NCBI GenBank assembly: GCA_963848375.1
Contig: CAWKDK010000028.1
Coordinates: 186,001 to 250,000, forward strand
DNA: 64,000 nucleotides
Reading direction: 5' to 3'
From: JAJPJE01 sp963848375
GTDB taxonomy: Bacteria; Acidobacteriota; Terriglobia; Terriglobales; Acidobacteriaceae
Shown here: positions 17,187 to 26,286 of the stretch, piece after piece
How the letters are laid out: each line of letters begins with the position of its first letter
How positions within the stretch are numbered: the first letter of the stretch is position 1
Made by a program: the position numbers and the translations under genes
The notes under the pieces: model-generated
The model's input: only the letters and a program-made list of their open reading frames with translations
Told to the model about the DNA's origin: nothing
Database searches by the model: none

Positions 17187-18629
17187 ATGGCGAATTGTGT
17201 AAAGTGCGGTCGCAATCTTCCTTCCTTTACATTCGGAAAAAAGATCTGCGGGTGGTGCGTCCAACACGAAGCCGCGCAACGCGGTGAGCTTCCCGAAGAT
17301 GCCGTACAACCCGTAATGACCGTGCCCTGGGCGAAGCGCTCTACAAATCAGACGCTGGTCACGCACGCCCTCGTGGGAATCAACGCTGCCGTTTTTCTGG
17401 GGATGGCGCTCGCCGGAATTTCCATCACCAGTCCCACTACCCAACAGCTTGTGCATTGGGGAGCCAACTGGGGTCCGCTTACGCTCAGCGGCGAGTGGTG
17501 GCGACTGTTCACCTGCATGTTCCTGCACATTGGCGTGATTCATATCGCGTTCAACATGTGGTGCCTGTGGGATCTTGGAGCGCTCGCGGAATCGCTGTAT
17601 GGCCACTGGACGTTCGCCTCGGTCTACTTGATCTCCGGCGTTGCCGGCAGCGTTGCCAGCGTCGCATGGCATCCGGGAACGGTAAGCGCCGGCGCTTCGG
17701 GCGCGATCTTCGGAATCGCAGGAGCCTTGATCGCCTCCTTCTATCTAGGCGAATTCTCGTTACCTCGTGCTGCGATTCAGCCCTCACTTCGCAGTGTCGT
17801 CATGTTCGCGGGATACAACCTGCTGTTCGGTGCTGTTTCCGGCCGGACTGACAATGCCGCGCATATCGGCGGCCTCGTCTGCGGTTTGGCGTTGGGAGCG
17901 CTGATCGCCAAAGCTGCGCCCAGTCGCGATGATCCATCGCGGCGCATTCTGGTGATTGCAGTGGTGACGGCGATCGTGTTCGGATGTGTTCGTTGGGTGG
18001 AAGCAGCGCGCGGCTACGTCGCGCACACGCAGCGTGCCAGCGTACTTCTACAACAGAACAAAGTGGCCGAGGCGATCACTGAACTTCAAACGGCAGTCCG
18101 CCAGAAGCCCGCATACATTCCTGCGCATCTTGATTTGGCTTACGCGTATGCGAAGAACTCGCAGGCCGATCAGGCGGAAGCCCAGCTGAAGCAGGTGATC
18201 GCGCTCGATCCGAAAAATGACGAAGCTTATTACCAACTCGGCCGTCTCTACGCGGACCACAACCGTCTTGGTGACGCGCGCAACGCATTCAACCAGGTGC
18301 TCGCGCTCGACGGCGAGAATGCCGGAACGCATTTCGGTCTCGGATACGTTGCCGCCGCGGAACACAATCACCAGTTGGCGGTCGAGGAATATCGCAAGAC
18401 TGTACAGCTCGATCCGGAATTTGAAGAAGCCTACTACAACATGGGCCTCTCCTTCGCGGAGCTGCATCAGTATGACGATTCGATCGCGGCCTTCTTGAAG
18501 GAGCGGGAACTCAGCGGCGATGATGCCGACATCGAATCGCAACTTGCGAAAGCTTACGCGGCAAAGGGAATGAAAGCGGAGGCCGCGGACGCCGCGCAAA
18601 GAGCAGCTGGTCTCCAGCATTCAAAGTAG
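17187..18629 (+). CDS. Rhomboid-family intramembrane serine protease with zinc ribbon and TPR repeats
   Basis: A 480-residue fusion of three parts. The N-terminus has CVKCGR and then CGWC, a small zinc ribbon. Residues 50-255 are the rhomboid core with about six membrane segments. GEWWRLFTCMFLHIG is the loop-1 motif, GASGAIFG near residue 170 holds the catalytic serine, and NAAHIGG near 225 holds the catalytic histidine. Residues 280-480 contain four or more tetratricopeptide repeats (LDLAYAYAKNSQADQAEAQL, YYQLGRLYADHNRLGDARNA, GLGYVAAAEHNHQLAVEEY). Rhomboids cleave membrane-embedded substrates; the TPR part probably recruits partners. Substrates are unknown. Confidence 0.88.
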   Translation: MANCVKCGRNLPSFTFGKKICGWCVQHEAAQRGELPEDAVQPVMTVPWAKRSTNQTLVTHALVGINAAVFLGMALAGISITSPTTQQLVHWGANWGPLTLSGEWWRLFTCMFLHIGVIHIAFNMWCLWDLGALAESLYGHWTFASVYLISGVAGSVASVAWHPGTVSAGASGAIFGIAGALIASFYLGEFSLPRAAIQPSLRSVVMFAGYNLLFGAVSGRTDNAAHIGGLVCGLALGALIAKAAPSRDDPSRRILVIAVVTAIVFGCVRWVEAARGYVAHTQRASVLLQQNKVAEAITELQTAVRQKPAYIPAHLDLAYAYAKNSQADQAEAQLKQVIALDPKNDEAYYQLGRLYADHNRLGDARNAFNQVLALDGENAGTHFGLGYVAAAEHNHQLAVEEYRKTVQLDPEFEEAYYNMGLSFAELHQYDDSIAAFLKERELSGDDADIESQLAKAYAAKGMKAEAADAAQRAAGLQHSK

Positions 18630-18734
18630 CTTCGCCGCTGCTCATGCCAACGAAACTACGAGTGGAAACCGGGTTTGTGATTTCTGAGTTCTTCATAGGG
18701 CGGCTTAATGTCCTTTCGCCAGCTTGGTGATCCA

Positions 18735-20285
18735 ATGCCTCGCATCGTGATCAAGATTCTTCTTTTCGTCCTGCTGTCCCAGATCGGCTGGACGCAGTCG
18801 GCCACCAACGCTCCAGCTTCCAGTGACCTTCGCATGACCGCGCGCATCGTGAATCATTACGTCGGGCTCACCGATGTGGAAGTGACCCTTACCAACACGA
18901 GCGATCACGACTTCTCTGTGGTTGTGGGAATCATCACGAACAAGCAACATCCGGCGGAGGGCCTGGACTTCAACCTGATCGATCGCAACGGTGTGGTTCA
19001 CCGCGTCCCATACATGGGTGTCGGATTCGTTGCGGGACGAATTGATCCGCTTGTGATCGACCTGATGGCTCATCAGACCCATATCTTCTACGTGCCGGCG
19101 GAACAGTTGGCGTTGCCACCAAGATATCGGCAAGTCGGCGAGATGCTCACAGAGGGAGCCTCACTGTCGATTCGTCTCGATTCCAATCGACAGGAGGCGA
19201 ATGGCGATCCGCGCAGCATGAGCCAGCTTCCCTTCTGGAAAGGTACGGCGGAGACCACCGGAGAGCTAAAGATTGCGGCCGACGCGCCGCCGCCGGTCGA
19301 AGCAGATCCAAGGGATATCAAAGATGCGATCGCCCTGCTCGACCGCTACTGGGTAGTCAGTGACGAAGACAACCGTACGTTCTCCACGCGCGCACCTTGT
19401 CTCGTGGGTCATACGAAACCAGCCTGATATTTGTCTCAACAATCCCTGAGGCTTCTCTTTGTAAATCCGGATGACAAGGCGAATTTCGCAGCGGTTCGAC
19501 AACTCTGGCTCAAGCAGGTGGAAGCACACCGGCAGAATTCCTGCTTTCTGCAAAATGCTGGCGTCGCTCTCAGTCTCAGTGATCGCGAGACTGCTGCTCA
19601 GTGGCTCCGGGAAGCTGCCCCACGAGATTTGGCCGAGCTCTATGCGAATGCGATCGCAGGAGTTACCGGAATGACGCCCCGCCACGCGGCAACCTCATTG
19701 GATAACAAAGTGGCCAGTTCGCCATTCGCTAAAACTGCGGAACAAGAAGCGATGAAGGACGCGGAGCTGGCCGGATGGGTCGGCTGGTGGCTGCATCTGA
19801 TAACGAATTACATTCGTCACGAAGATCTGGGGAACGAGGATTTCGATCCAATTGCAGAGAAGCTGCTTCTTCGCGAGGCAGAATTGCGGTTTCCTCAACC
19901 GACCTCTGATTCGCACTTGCGTGGATTCTATGCAAGCGAACAAAGCAAGCCCGCTGGCAAGCAGATTCTTTCCAAAGCAAAGATCGTAACCTTGAGCGCA
20001 GCGGAGCTCGCCGCACGCCAGGTTGAACAAAGGCACACGCAGGTGGAAAGACTCGACCACGATGTGACCGTGATGGTCGATCTGATTGTCGGCATTGATG
20101 GCCAGGTCTGGAAGGCCACCGCTAAGAATCCCCCAACAGAGCGGATTGGACGAGATGCGAGCAATGAGGCCATCGCCATCACCTATCGACCAATGCGCGT
20201 GAACGGCGCACCCGTGCAAATGTCAGGCTCAACAGAAGTCACGCTTTACGCTTCTCCGTCGCGCGCTGCGGCTCCAGCGCCCTAG
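18735..20285 (+). pseudogene. Secreted protein with Ig-like N-part and TonB-C-like end, interrupted by an in-frame TGA
   Basis: Two open frames, 18735-19427 and 19431-20285, lie in the same phase and are separated only by TGA (19425-19427) and one codon. The first has a signal peptide (MPRIVIKILLFVLLSQIGWT) and an Ig-like region (VEVTLTNTSDHDFSVVVGI). The second has no ATG and no ribosome site, a helical-repeat-like stretch (LLFVNPDDKANFAAVRQLW), and a C-terminus (VDLIVGIDGQVWKATAKNP) like the TonB C-terminal fold, a domain that normally works in the periplasm. The second part would need the signal peptide of the first. I therefore read one 516-codon gene with a nonsense change. Two coupled genes cannot be excluded. 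The function is unknown. Confidence 0.5.
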
Positions 20286-20294
20286 GGTCGAGCT

Positions 20295-20783
20295 CTACTT
20301 CACCGCCACAATCCGGATCATCGTCACCTGCCGCACCCATCGCGCTCCACGTTTATCGCCGGGCGCCACAATGCGAAATGGACCTTCTTGCGCATCGAGC
20401 GGCTTTCCATTCTTCTTGTCGGCCAGGATGATCTCCCGTGTCGCGAACACCGGATCTACCTCCGCCAGCGCAAAGACAACCTTATAGTTGTCGGCAGCCT
20501 CCACCAGCATTGCTTCCGTCATACGTGGACCGCGCATGCTGTCGCCGAGCTTGATCCCGCCGGAGGCGAGCACTTCGGCCAGGGGAACCTCGAACTCCAA
20601 TGTCGCTCCATGATCCTGCACGCTGGCCTTCACATGCGGCAGAGCGGTGATCTGTGCGGCGCTCAAAGTTGTAGCCTTGCCATCAGTTCCCACCACCTGC
20701 AGGGTCTGAGCGGATAAGGCGAGTGAGCACAGCAGCAAACCTAGCGCAGCAACGGCAACTAACAATCTCTCCGACATGCGCAT
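20295..20783 (-). CDS. Small exported molybdopterin-oxidoreductase-fold protein
   Basis: A 162-residue protein with GGAGGAGG upstream of the ATG and a clear signal peptide (LLVAVAALGLLLCSLALSAQ). The mature part follows a truncated sulfite-oxidase-like molybdopterin-binding domain: LSAAQITALPHVKASVQDHG, then VPLAEVLASGGIKLG, then LVEAADNYKVVFALAEVDP and the end GPFRIVAPGDKRGARWVRQV. The usual cofactor cysteine is not evident, so it may bind molybdopterin without redox activity or be a structural relative. A divergent molybdate-type regulator 128 bases away supports a link to molybdenum. Confidence 0.75.
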   Translation of the reverse strand: MRMSERLLVAVAALGLLLCSLALSAQTLQVVGTDGKATTLSAAQITALPHVKASVQDHGATLEFEVPLAEVLASGGIKLGDSMRGPRMTEAMLVEAADNYKVVFALAEVDPVFATREIILADKKNGKPLDAQEGPFRIVAPGDKRGARWVRQVTMIRIVAVK

Positions 20784-20861
20784 TCGACCTCCTCCAAATC
20801 CTTCTAACGCTCTCTGGCAGTCAAGACAGTGACTTTTTGTATCCGGCAGCGTCCGTCGTGT

Positions 20862-20898
20862 ATCGTATACGATTGTCGTATCGAGTTGTATGAACTCG
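20862..20898. promoter_or_regulatory. Palindromes in the molybdenum-pair intergenic region
   Basis: ATCGTATACGAT (20862-20873) is a perfect 12-base palindrome. CGAGTT-N5-AACTCG (20882-20898) is a second inverted repeat. TCGTAT occurs again next to each. They lie between the divergent molybdopterin-fold gene and the HTH-Mop gene and are good candidates for binding sites of the HTH-Mop protein. Confidence 0.5.
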
Positions 20899-20911
20899 TA
20901 TAGGTGAGGAC

Positions 20912-21316
20912 ATGAGTGATCTTCTTACTCCTCGGCAAGCGGCCACCGTTCTCGGCATCAGTTATCCGACGGTGAAGCAGTGGATCTATAAGCGAAAACT
21001 GCGCACCGCGCAGACCGCCGGTGGCCACTATCGTATTCCGCAAAGCGAAGTCGACAAGTTTCTGCCGAAGAAACTCGGAAAGCCCGGCACAAAGCGCCGC
21101 TCTAATTTCCGTCATATCAGCGGACGCAATCAGCTAGTCGGGCGAATTGTGGATTTGAAGGTAAGCGGCCTGCTGGCGCAGGTCACCCTCTCGCTTGGCG
21201 ATCAGCACATTACGTCGATCATCACCGCCGATGCGGTACGCGAGATGCGCTTGAAGAAGGGCGAGACCGCTGCGGCCCTGATCAAGTCCACGGAAGTCAT
21301 GATCGTTCGCGTTTAG
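20912..21316 (+). CDS. Helix-turn-helix and Mop (TOBE) domain protein, putative molybdate-responsive regulator
   Basis: A 134-residue protein with AGGTGAGGA upstream of the ATG. Residues 1-55 are an excisionase/MerR-type helix-turn-helix (LTPRQAATVLGISYPTVKQWIYKRKL, then GGHYRIPQSEVDKF). Residues 68-134 are a single Mop/TOBE domain (SGRNQLVGRIVDLKVSGLLAQVTLSLGD, ending GETAAALIKSTEVMIVRV) that binds molybdate as an oligomer. The combination resembles ModE in logic but is much smaller. It probably controls itself and the divergent molybdopterin-fold gene through the palindromes between them. Molybdate binding is known for Mop domains; regulation here is inferred. Confidence 0.82.
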   Translation: MSDLLTPRQAATVLGISYPTVKQWIYKRKLRTAQTAGGHYRIPQSEVDKFLPKKLGKPGTKRRSNFRHISGRNQLVGRIVDLKVSGLLAQVTLSLGDQHITSIITADAVREMRLKKGETAAALIKSTEVMIVRV

Positions 21317-21392
21317 TCACACAAGCCGTTCGGCCCACACGTCAACCAGCCAGCCCTTCGCGCCATGCGAAGGCTTTTCCTGTGAGGTGCTC

Positions 21393-24300
21393 GTGACTCA
21401 AGGATTCTGTTGTCTTCTGCTGATTTCGTTGTTAGCTACCGTTGCGTCCGCACAAGTGTCGGCGAATGTGACCGGCACCGTCGTCGATCCCAGCGGCTCC
21501 GCCGTCACCGACGCTGCCGTCACCGCACAAAGCCTGGAGACGGGCCTGACGCGCGACACCACTACGAATCAGTACGGCCGTTATCAACTGCTCGCGCTTC
21601 CGGTTGGAACTTACCAGGTTTCCGTTCGCAAGAAGGGCTTCGCTGAAGAAATCCGCACGGGCGTGCGTCTCGTCGTCGGTCAGGATGCCACGGTCAATGT
21701 GCGTTTACGCATTGGTGAAGTCACTCAGCAGATCAAGGTCTCAGGTGACGCTGCAGTCGTCAGCACCAGCACGCAGGATATCTCTGGCCTGGTCGGCGAA
21801 CGACAAATTAAAGATCTCCCCCTCAACGGCCGCAGTTACGACCTCCTGATGACGCTCAACCCCGGCATCGTGAACTTTACCTGGGAAAAAACCGGAGGCA
21901 CCGGGGTTTCGAATTCCACCACGGGCAACAATTTCTCTGTCTCCGGCAATCGTCCGCAACAGAATATATTTCTGTTGAATGGCGTGGAGTTTAGCGGCGC
22001 CGCCGAAAACAACATGACGCCCGGCGGAACCAGCGGCCAGTTGCTCGGTGTCGATGCCGTACGCGAGTTCAACGTTCTGCGCGACACGTACGGTGCGGAA
22101 TACGGCAAACATCCCGGCGGCCAGGTCATCATCGCGACGCAATCAGGGACCAACCAGCTCCACGGCTCCATCTACGAATTTCTTCGCAACAATGCGCTCG
22201 ATGCACCCAACTTTTTCGATCAGGGATCGGCTCCGCCTTTCCAGCGAAACCAGTTTGGCGCAGCCATCGGAGCACCCATACAAAAGGACAAGACGTTCTT
22301 CTTCGCCAACTACGAGGGCCTGCGTCAGCACCTTCATCAGACTTCCGTTGCCTTTGTTCCCGACGCCGCATCTCGAGCCGCCGCAGTCCCTAGCGTTCAA
22401 CCCTTGCTGAACCTGTGGCCGATTGCTCCCGCGGGAGCGCCTGACTTCAATGGTATCGCCCAGGTGTTCAGCAGCCCGCTGCAAACCATTCGTGAAGACT
22501 TCGGCACCGTCCGCGTCGACCACGTCTTCTCCAGCCGCGATGTACTCTCAGGCATATACACCATCGATGATGGTGGAGATGTCACGGCGACCGTAATAGA
22601 CCCGTATAGCACTGACATCATGAACCTGCGTGAGCAGGTCGCCAGTCTGCAATGGACGCACACGTTTTCTCCCAACCTTATTAATGTCGCTCGCTTTGGC
22701 TACTCGCGAGCCGGATATTTCTTCACCGGCGAACCGACTCCGGGCACCCCTGCCGCCAGCGTTCCGGGATTCGTACTCGGACAACAGGTTGGCGCGGTTG
22801 TCGTGGGCGGAAGCGCGGCCTCCAATCCGCAGGCGCAGATCGGCCTCGCTGGCAGTAACAACGGCAGCAATCTCAGCATTGCCCGGAATCTCTATACCAT
22901 CGAAGACCGTGTCAGCCTAGTCCGCGGTCGGCATCAGTTCTCCTTTGGAGTTTGGTTGCAGCCGTTCCAATCCAACGAAAACATCCACCTCAGCCAATAC
23001 GGACAGGCCACTTTCGCCAGCCTGCAAACGTTCCTTCAGGGCACTGTCGGCACCTTTCTCTATGATCCGTTTTCCACTCCGCTGAACTGGCGATCGTTTT
23101 TCGCCGCATGGTACGCGCAGGATGTGATTCGTGTTAGTCCCTCGTTGACTGTGTCGCTGGGGTTCCGCGCCGAGTCCAGCACGGGATGGAACGAAGCCCA
23201 CGGTCGCGCCGCAAACTACACATTCACTAATGGCGTAATTTCCAGCCAGCCGGGCGTTTCTGGTTCGCTCTTCACCGAGAACAACGCGAAGTTTCTGCCG
23301 CAACCGCGTATAGGAATCGCCTGGAGCCCGACCGATCCGAAGACCGTGATCCGCGCCAGCTTTGGAATGTACAACGACTTGCAGGATGCGCTCGGCTACC
23401 GCACCGATCAGAACGCGCCGTTCAATCCCACCTACAGCATTCCGGCGCTAGCCGTTTCGAAGTTCCCCATCGATCCTTCTGTGCCGCTACCCGCAACCGC
23501 CAAGCTCGTTCCGGGCGGCATTCAGCCGGACATGAAAACGCCGACGCTGATCTCGTGGTCGTTGCGCGTGCAGCGCGAACTCTCGCCCAACACTTCGTTG
23601 ACGCTCGGCTACGTTGGTTCGCACGGATATCACGAGATCGTAGGAGTGGATGCAAACGCTCCCGTTGCGACGATTTGTCCAGCCGCGCCATGCCCGGCGA
23701 CTTATCCCGCTACTTTTCCTGCGGGAATCGCGGGGACCCCTGTTCCTGCCGGAAGCTACTTCTTCCCTGCCGGAGCGCCTCGCGCGAACGCCTCGCTCGC
23801 CAATACCTGGACCTATTTTTCTATCGGAGATAGCTCCTACAACGCGCTGCAGGTCGACTTCAACCGCCGACTCTCCCATGGCCTTGCATTACGCGGCGTG
23901 TATACCTGGTCCAAGAATCTGGATGATGGAGATTCTGTGAATGCCACCACTACGGCGAACGAGCCTGGATTGATTTCGAACCCTTACAACATTCGCGCCG
24001 ACTGGGGGCTCGCCGGTTTCGATGTTCGCCACGTTGGGGTGATCAGTGCTGTTTACGATTTGCCATTTGGGCGCGGGCAGAAGTTCGGCAGCAGCGCAGA
24101 AGGAATTCGCAATACATTGATTAGCGGCTGGTCGACCAACAGCATCGTTACCGTGCAATCTGGATTTCCGTTCACGCCGCAGTTGAGCTACAACCCGTCC
24201 AACGATGGTGACACGCGCAATCCCGTGCGACCGTTCATCAACCCGAACTTCAGCGGCCCGATCATTCTCGGTAATCCAACTCAGTGGTATAACCCGAACG

Positions 24301-24611
24301 CGTTCCTGGCGCCTCCAGCGACTGGCGGCTTTTTCGGGAATCTCGGACGCAACACGCTGATTGGTCCAGGCCTCGCTACCTGGGATTTTTCTGCGATGAA
24401 GAACACGCTGATCTCGGAGCGTTGGACCGTTCAGTTCCGCGCTGAGATTTTCAATCTGCTCAATCGCGCGAATTTCAACACGCCCAACTTGATCACGTTT
24501 ACTCCGCCAACTGCGGCGAATCCAACGGGCGTTTCCGGCACCGCTGGCGCAATCACCAGTACTTCAACGACATCGCGCCAGGTGCAGTTTGGAATCAAAG
24601 TGCTCTGGTAA
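21393..24611 (+). CDS. Oar-like TonB-dependent outer-membrane receptor with carboxypeptidase-regulatory N-domain
   Basis: The protein has about 1,072 residues. I favour GTG 21393 because GAGG lies five bases upstream; GTG 21387 is possible. A signal peptide (CCLLLISLLATVASA) is followed by an N-terminal beta-sandwich (VTGTVVDPSGSAVTDAAVTA, YQLLALPVGTYQVSVRKKGF) of the carboxypeptidase-regulatory type. The plug region follows (SGLVGERQIKDLPLNGRSYD, NIFLLNGVEFSG), then a long beta-barrel with aromatic strand ends and a final ...RQVQFGIKVLW. This architecture is greatly expanded in acidobacteria and is linked to uptake of large organic substrates. The substrate is unknown. No degradative enzyme neighbours it. 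Confidence 0.9.
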   Translation: MTQGFCCLLLISLLATVASAQVSANVTGTVVDPSGSAVTDAAVTAQSLETGLTRDTTTNQYGRYQLLALPVGTYQVSVRKKGFAEEIRTGVRLVVGQDATVNVRLRIGEVTQQIKVSGDAAVVSTSTQDISGLVGERQIKDLPLNGRSYDLLMTLNPGIVNFTWEKTGGTGVSNSTTGNNFSVSGNRPQQNIFLLNGVEFSGAAENNMTPGGTSGQLLGVDAVREFNVLRDTYGAEYGKHPGGQVIIATQSGTNQLHGSIYEFLRNNALDAPNFFDQGSAPPFQRNQFGAAIGAPIQKDKTFFFANYEGLRQHLHQTSVAFVPDAASRAAAVPSVQPLLNLWPIAPAGAPDFNGIAQVFSSPLQTIREDFGTVRVDHVFSSRDVLSGIYTIDDGGDVTATVIDPYSTDIMNLREQVASLQWTHTFSPNLINVARFGYSRAGYFFTGEPTPGTPAASVPGFVLGQQVGAVVVGGSAASNPQAQIGLAGSNNGSNLSIARNLYTIEDRVSLVRGRHQFSFGVWLQPFQSNENIHLSQYGQATFASLQTFLQGTVGTFLYDPFSTPLNWRSFFAAWYAQDVIRVSPSLTVSLGFRAESSTGWNEAHGRAANYTFTNGVISSQPGVSGSLFTENNAKFLPQPRIGIAWSPTDPKTVIRASFGMYNDLQDALGYRTDQNAPFNPTYSIPALAVSKFPIDPSVPLPATAKLVPGGIQPDMKTPTLISWSLRVQRELSPNTSLTLGYVGSHGYHEIVGVDANAPVATICPAAPCPATYPATFPAGIAGTPVPAGSYFFPAGAPRANASLANTWTYFSIGDSSYNALQVDFNRRLSHGLALRGVYTWSKNLDDGDSVNATTTANEPGLISNPYNIRADWGLAGFDVRHVGVISAVYDLPFGRGQKFGSSAEGIRNTLISGWSTNSIVTVQSGFPFTPQLSYNPSNDGDTRNPVRPFINPNFSGPIILGNPTQWYNPNAFLAPPATGGFFGNLGRNTLIGPGLATWDFSAMKNTLISERWTVQFRAEIFNLLNRANFNTPNLITFTPPTAANPTGVSGTAGAITSTSTTSRQVQFGIKVLW

Positions 24612-24629
24612 GCCAGGTATTGGGGGCGG

Positions 24630-25445
24630 CTATGCGACCTCGGCCCGTACTTCGAGGTACTCCGCCTTGATTCGTGTTTTGGCGGCGTCGCCTTCATTGT
24701 GCGCTTCCCAATGGCGCACCAGGTCGCGCGTCAAGGCTTCCTGAGCGGGCGCATCCAATCGCGCGAAGGTCGTCTTGGTCGGTCCGAAATACTGTTTGAA
24801 GTACTCCACCGCTTCGGCCGGGTTCAATGGGAACTCGAAAAGGAGTTCGCGCTTCCGCGACTCCACGCGTGCTGCCGAGGAGAAACGTTCCGCAACCGTC
24901 TTCGGATCTCCCCAAAGCACGGGAGCAGGGACTCCCGGCGGCGGCGGCGAGTGCTTTGCGGTGATTTTGAACATGGTGCCGACAAACCCCTCGGGCGTCC
25001 AGTTTCCCATCGCGACAAATCCTCCCGGACGACAAACACGCAGCAATTCCGAAGCAACGACTTCTGGCCGCGGAGCGAACATCGCTCCGAACATCGACAT
25101 CACCGCGTCGAAGCTGCCGTCAGCCTGCGGTAACTGCTCCGCATCTCCCTCGATGAACTCAATCTTCAATCCTTCCGCCTGCGCGCGTTTGCGAGCCTGC
25201 TCCAGGAGATTCGGAGCGATATCCAGTCCAGTAACCTCGGCGCCAGTCTTAGCAGCGGGTATCGACGTGTTACCCGTGCCGCAGGCAACATCCAACACTT
25301 TCATCCCCGGCTTCAGATTCAACCGATTGACGAATTCGACGCCCTCACTCTCGTTCAATCGCGCAATCTGCCCGAAATCACCCGCCATCCACATCCCGCG
25401 CAGACGCTGTTTCAACTCTTGAAAACTTCCAGGCGTACTGGCCAT
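24630..25445 (-). CDS. Class I SAM-dependent methyltransferase (UbiE/COQ5-like)
   Basis: A 271-residue protein with GGGGGTGAGAC before the ATG. The SAM-binding motif I is VLDVACGTGNTSIPAAK near residue 50. Motif II is VTGLDIAPNLLEQARKRA, and the post-motif FDAVMSMFGAMFAPRPE is typical of the UbiE-like group. The region after it (CRPGGFVAMGNWTPEGFVG) fits small-molecule methyltransferases. It is convergent with the TonB receptor and transcribed alone. The substrate cannot be assigned. Confidence 0.88.
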   Translation of the reverse strand: MASTPGSFQELKQRLRGMWMAGDFGQIARLNESEGVEFVNRLNLKPGMKVLDVACGTGNTSIPAAKTGAEVTGLDIAPNLLEQARKRAQAEGLKIEFIEGDAEQLPQADGSFDAVMSMFGAMFAPRPEVVASELLRVCRPGGFVAMGNWTPEGFVGTMFKITAKHSPPPPGVPAPVLWGDPKTVAERFSSAARVESRKRELLFEFPLNPAEAVEYFKQYFGPTKTTFARLDAPAQEALTRDLVRHWEAHNEGDAAKTRIKAEYLEVRAEVA

Positions 25446-25466
25446 GTCTCACCCCCAAGCAAGTGT

Positions 25467-25490
25467 AGGACGGGCGCTCTCGCCTGTCCT
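25467..25490. repeat. REP-like hairpin (GGGCG-CTCT-CGCC type)
   Basis: AGGACGGGCG and CGCCTGTCCT pair with one mismatch around a CTCT loop. The arrangement matches the other GC-rich hairpins at 39376, 44312 and 59742. It lies between the methyltransferase start and the zinc-ribbon protein gene. Confidence 0.55.
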
Positions 25491-25516
25491 GAATCATTCG
25501 ACGAATGTCTGGGAGT

Positions 25517-26170
25517 TTACGGCACAATAATTCGGCTGCCCTCGTCGGGCGCCGCAATTGCAGACTTCTGCTCGGGAAATTGGCTGAAGAGAAAATCCAG
25601 GTAAGCTCGCGACTTCGGACGTCCATTGTTTCGTCCGAGCGCGATCCGCAACATGAACACCAGGGCACGCAGTACGTCACTGTCGCGCAACGAAGTGAAG
25701 CCCAGGTTTTGCTGCTCGATCTTGCGGTATTCCTCGATCATCGATCGCAGCTCGGCAACGATCGCCTGCTGCGGCAGGCTCGCTGTCGCCGATTCGTATA
25801 CCAATCCCGACTCGACCAGCGTGTGATAGCTGCGCGCCATATTCGTCAGCGCGCCAATTGCGTCGCGATCGTTAAGGCTCCGATCAGCTCGCGCCGCCTT
25901 GGCCACGCCAAAGCTCAATCCGAGGATGAGAGGCTCACGCTCGTAGAGAAATCTCTCGGGAATCTCGACATCCAGGAACAGCGCATCGCGGTCGAGGTCC
26001 TCGATCGCGCGTGGCTTTTCGTTCTGCCGCGCCTGCTGCAGATAAACGCAGTCGCTCGGGCAGTCGAGTGTTACCTCACGCTCGGTTCCGCAGCATACCG
26101 GACAGATGCGGTCGTGCAGCGCCGGGCAAAAGCGCTTGTCTTTGCGCGTATGACAGATATCGCAGGCCAC
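25517..26170 (-). CDS. Cysteine-rich zinc-ribbon protein of unknown function
   Basis: A 217-residue protein starting with GTG at 26170; the nearest ATG is out of frame. The N-terminus has CDICHTRKDKRFC, then CPVCCGTE and a further CPSDCVYLQQAR, seven or more cysteines in 45 residues, which suggests one or two zinc-binding knuckles. The remainder is mostly helical (SLNDRDAIGALTNMARSYHT, AELRSMIEEYRKIEQQ) without a nameable domain. No signal peptide or membrane segment is visible, so it is probably cytoplasmic. The function is unknown. Confidence 0.7.
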   Translation of the reverse strand: MACDICHTRKDKRFCPALHDRICPVCCGTEREVTLDCPSDCVYLQQARQNEKPRAIEDLDRDALFLDVEIPERFLYEREPLILGLSFGVAKAARADRSLNDRDAIGALTNMARSYHTLVESGLVYESATASLPQQAIVAELRSMIEEYRKIEQQNLGFTSLRDSDVLRALVFMLRIALGRNNGRPKSRAYLDFLFSQFPEQKSAIAAPDEGSRIIVP

Positions 26171-26286
26171 ATCTAATTATTACATCTCGCCCAAAAAGGG
26201 TCCGCTGGCGGTCCCATTCCAGAAAAGTATCCATCCGGCGAATCCTTTCTTCGAATCCGACGCTCTTCCTAAATAGAGGGATTTAA

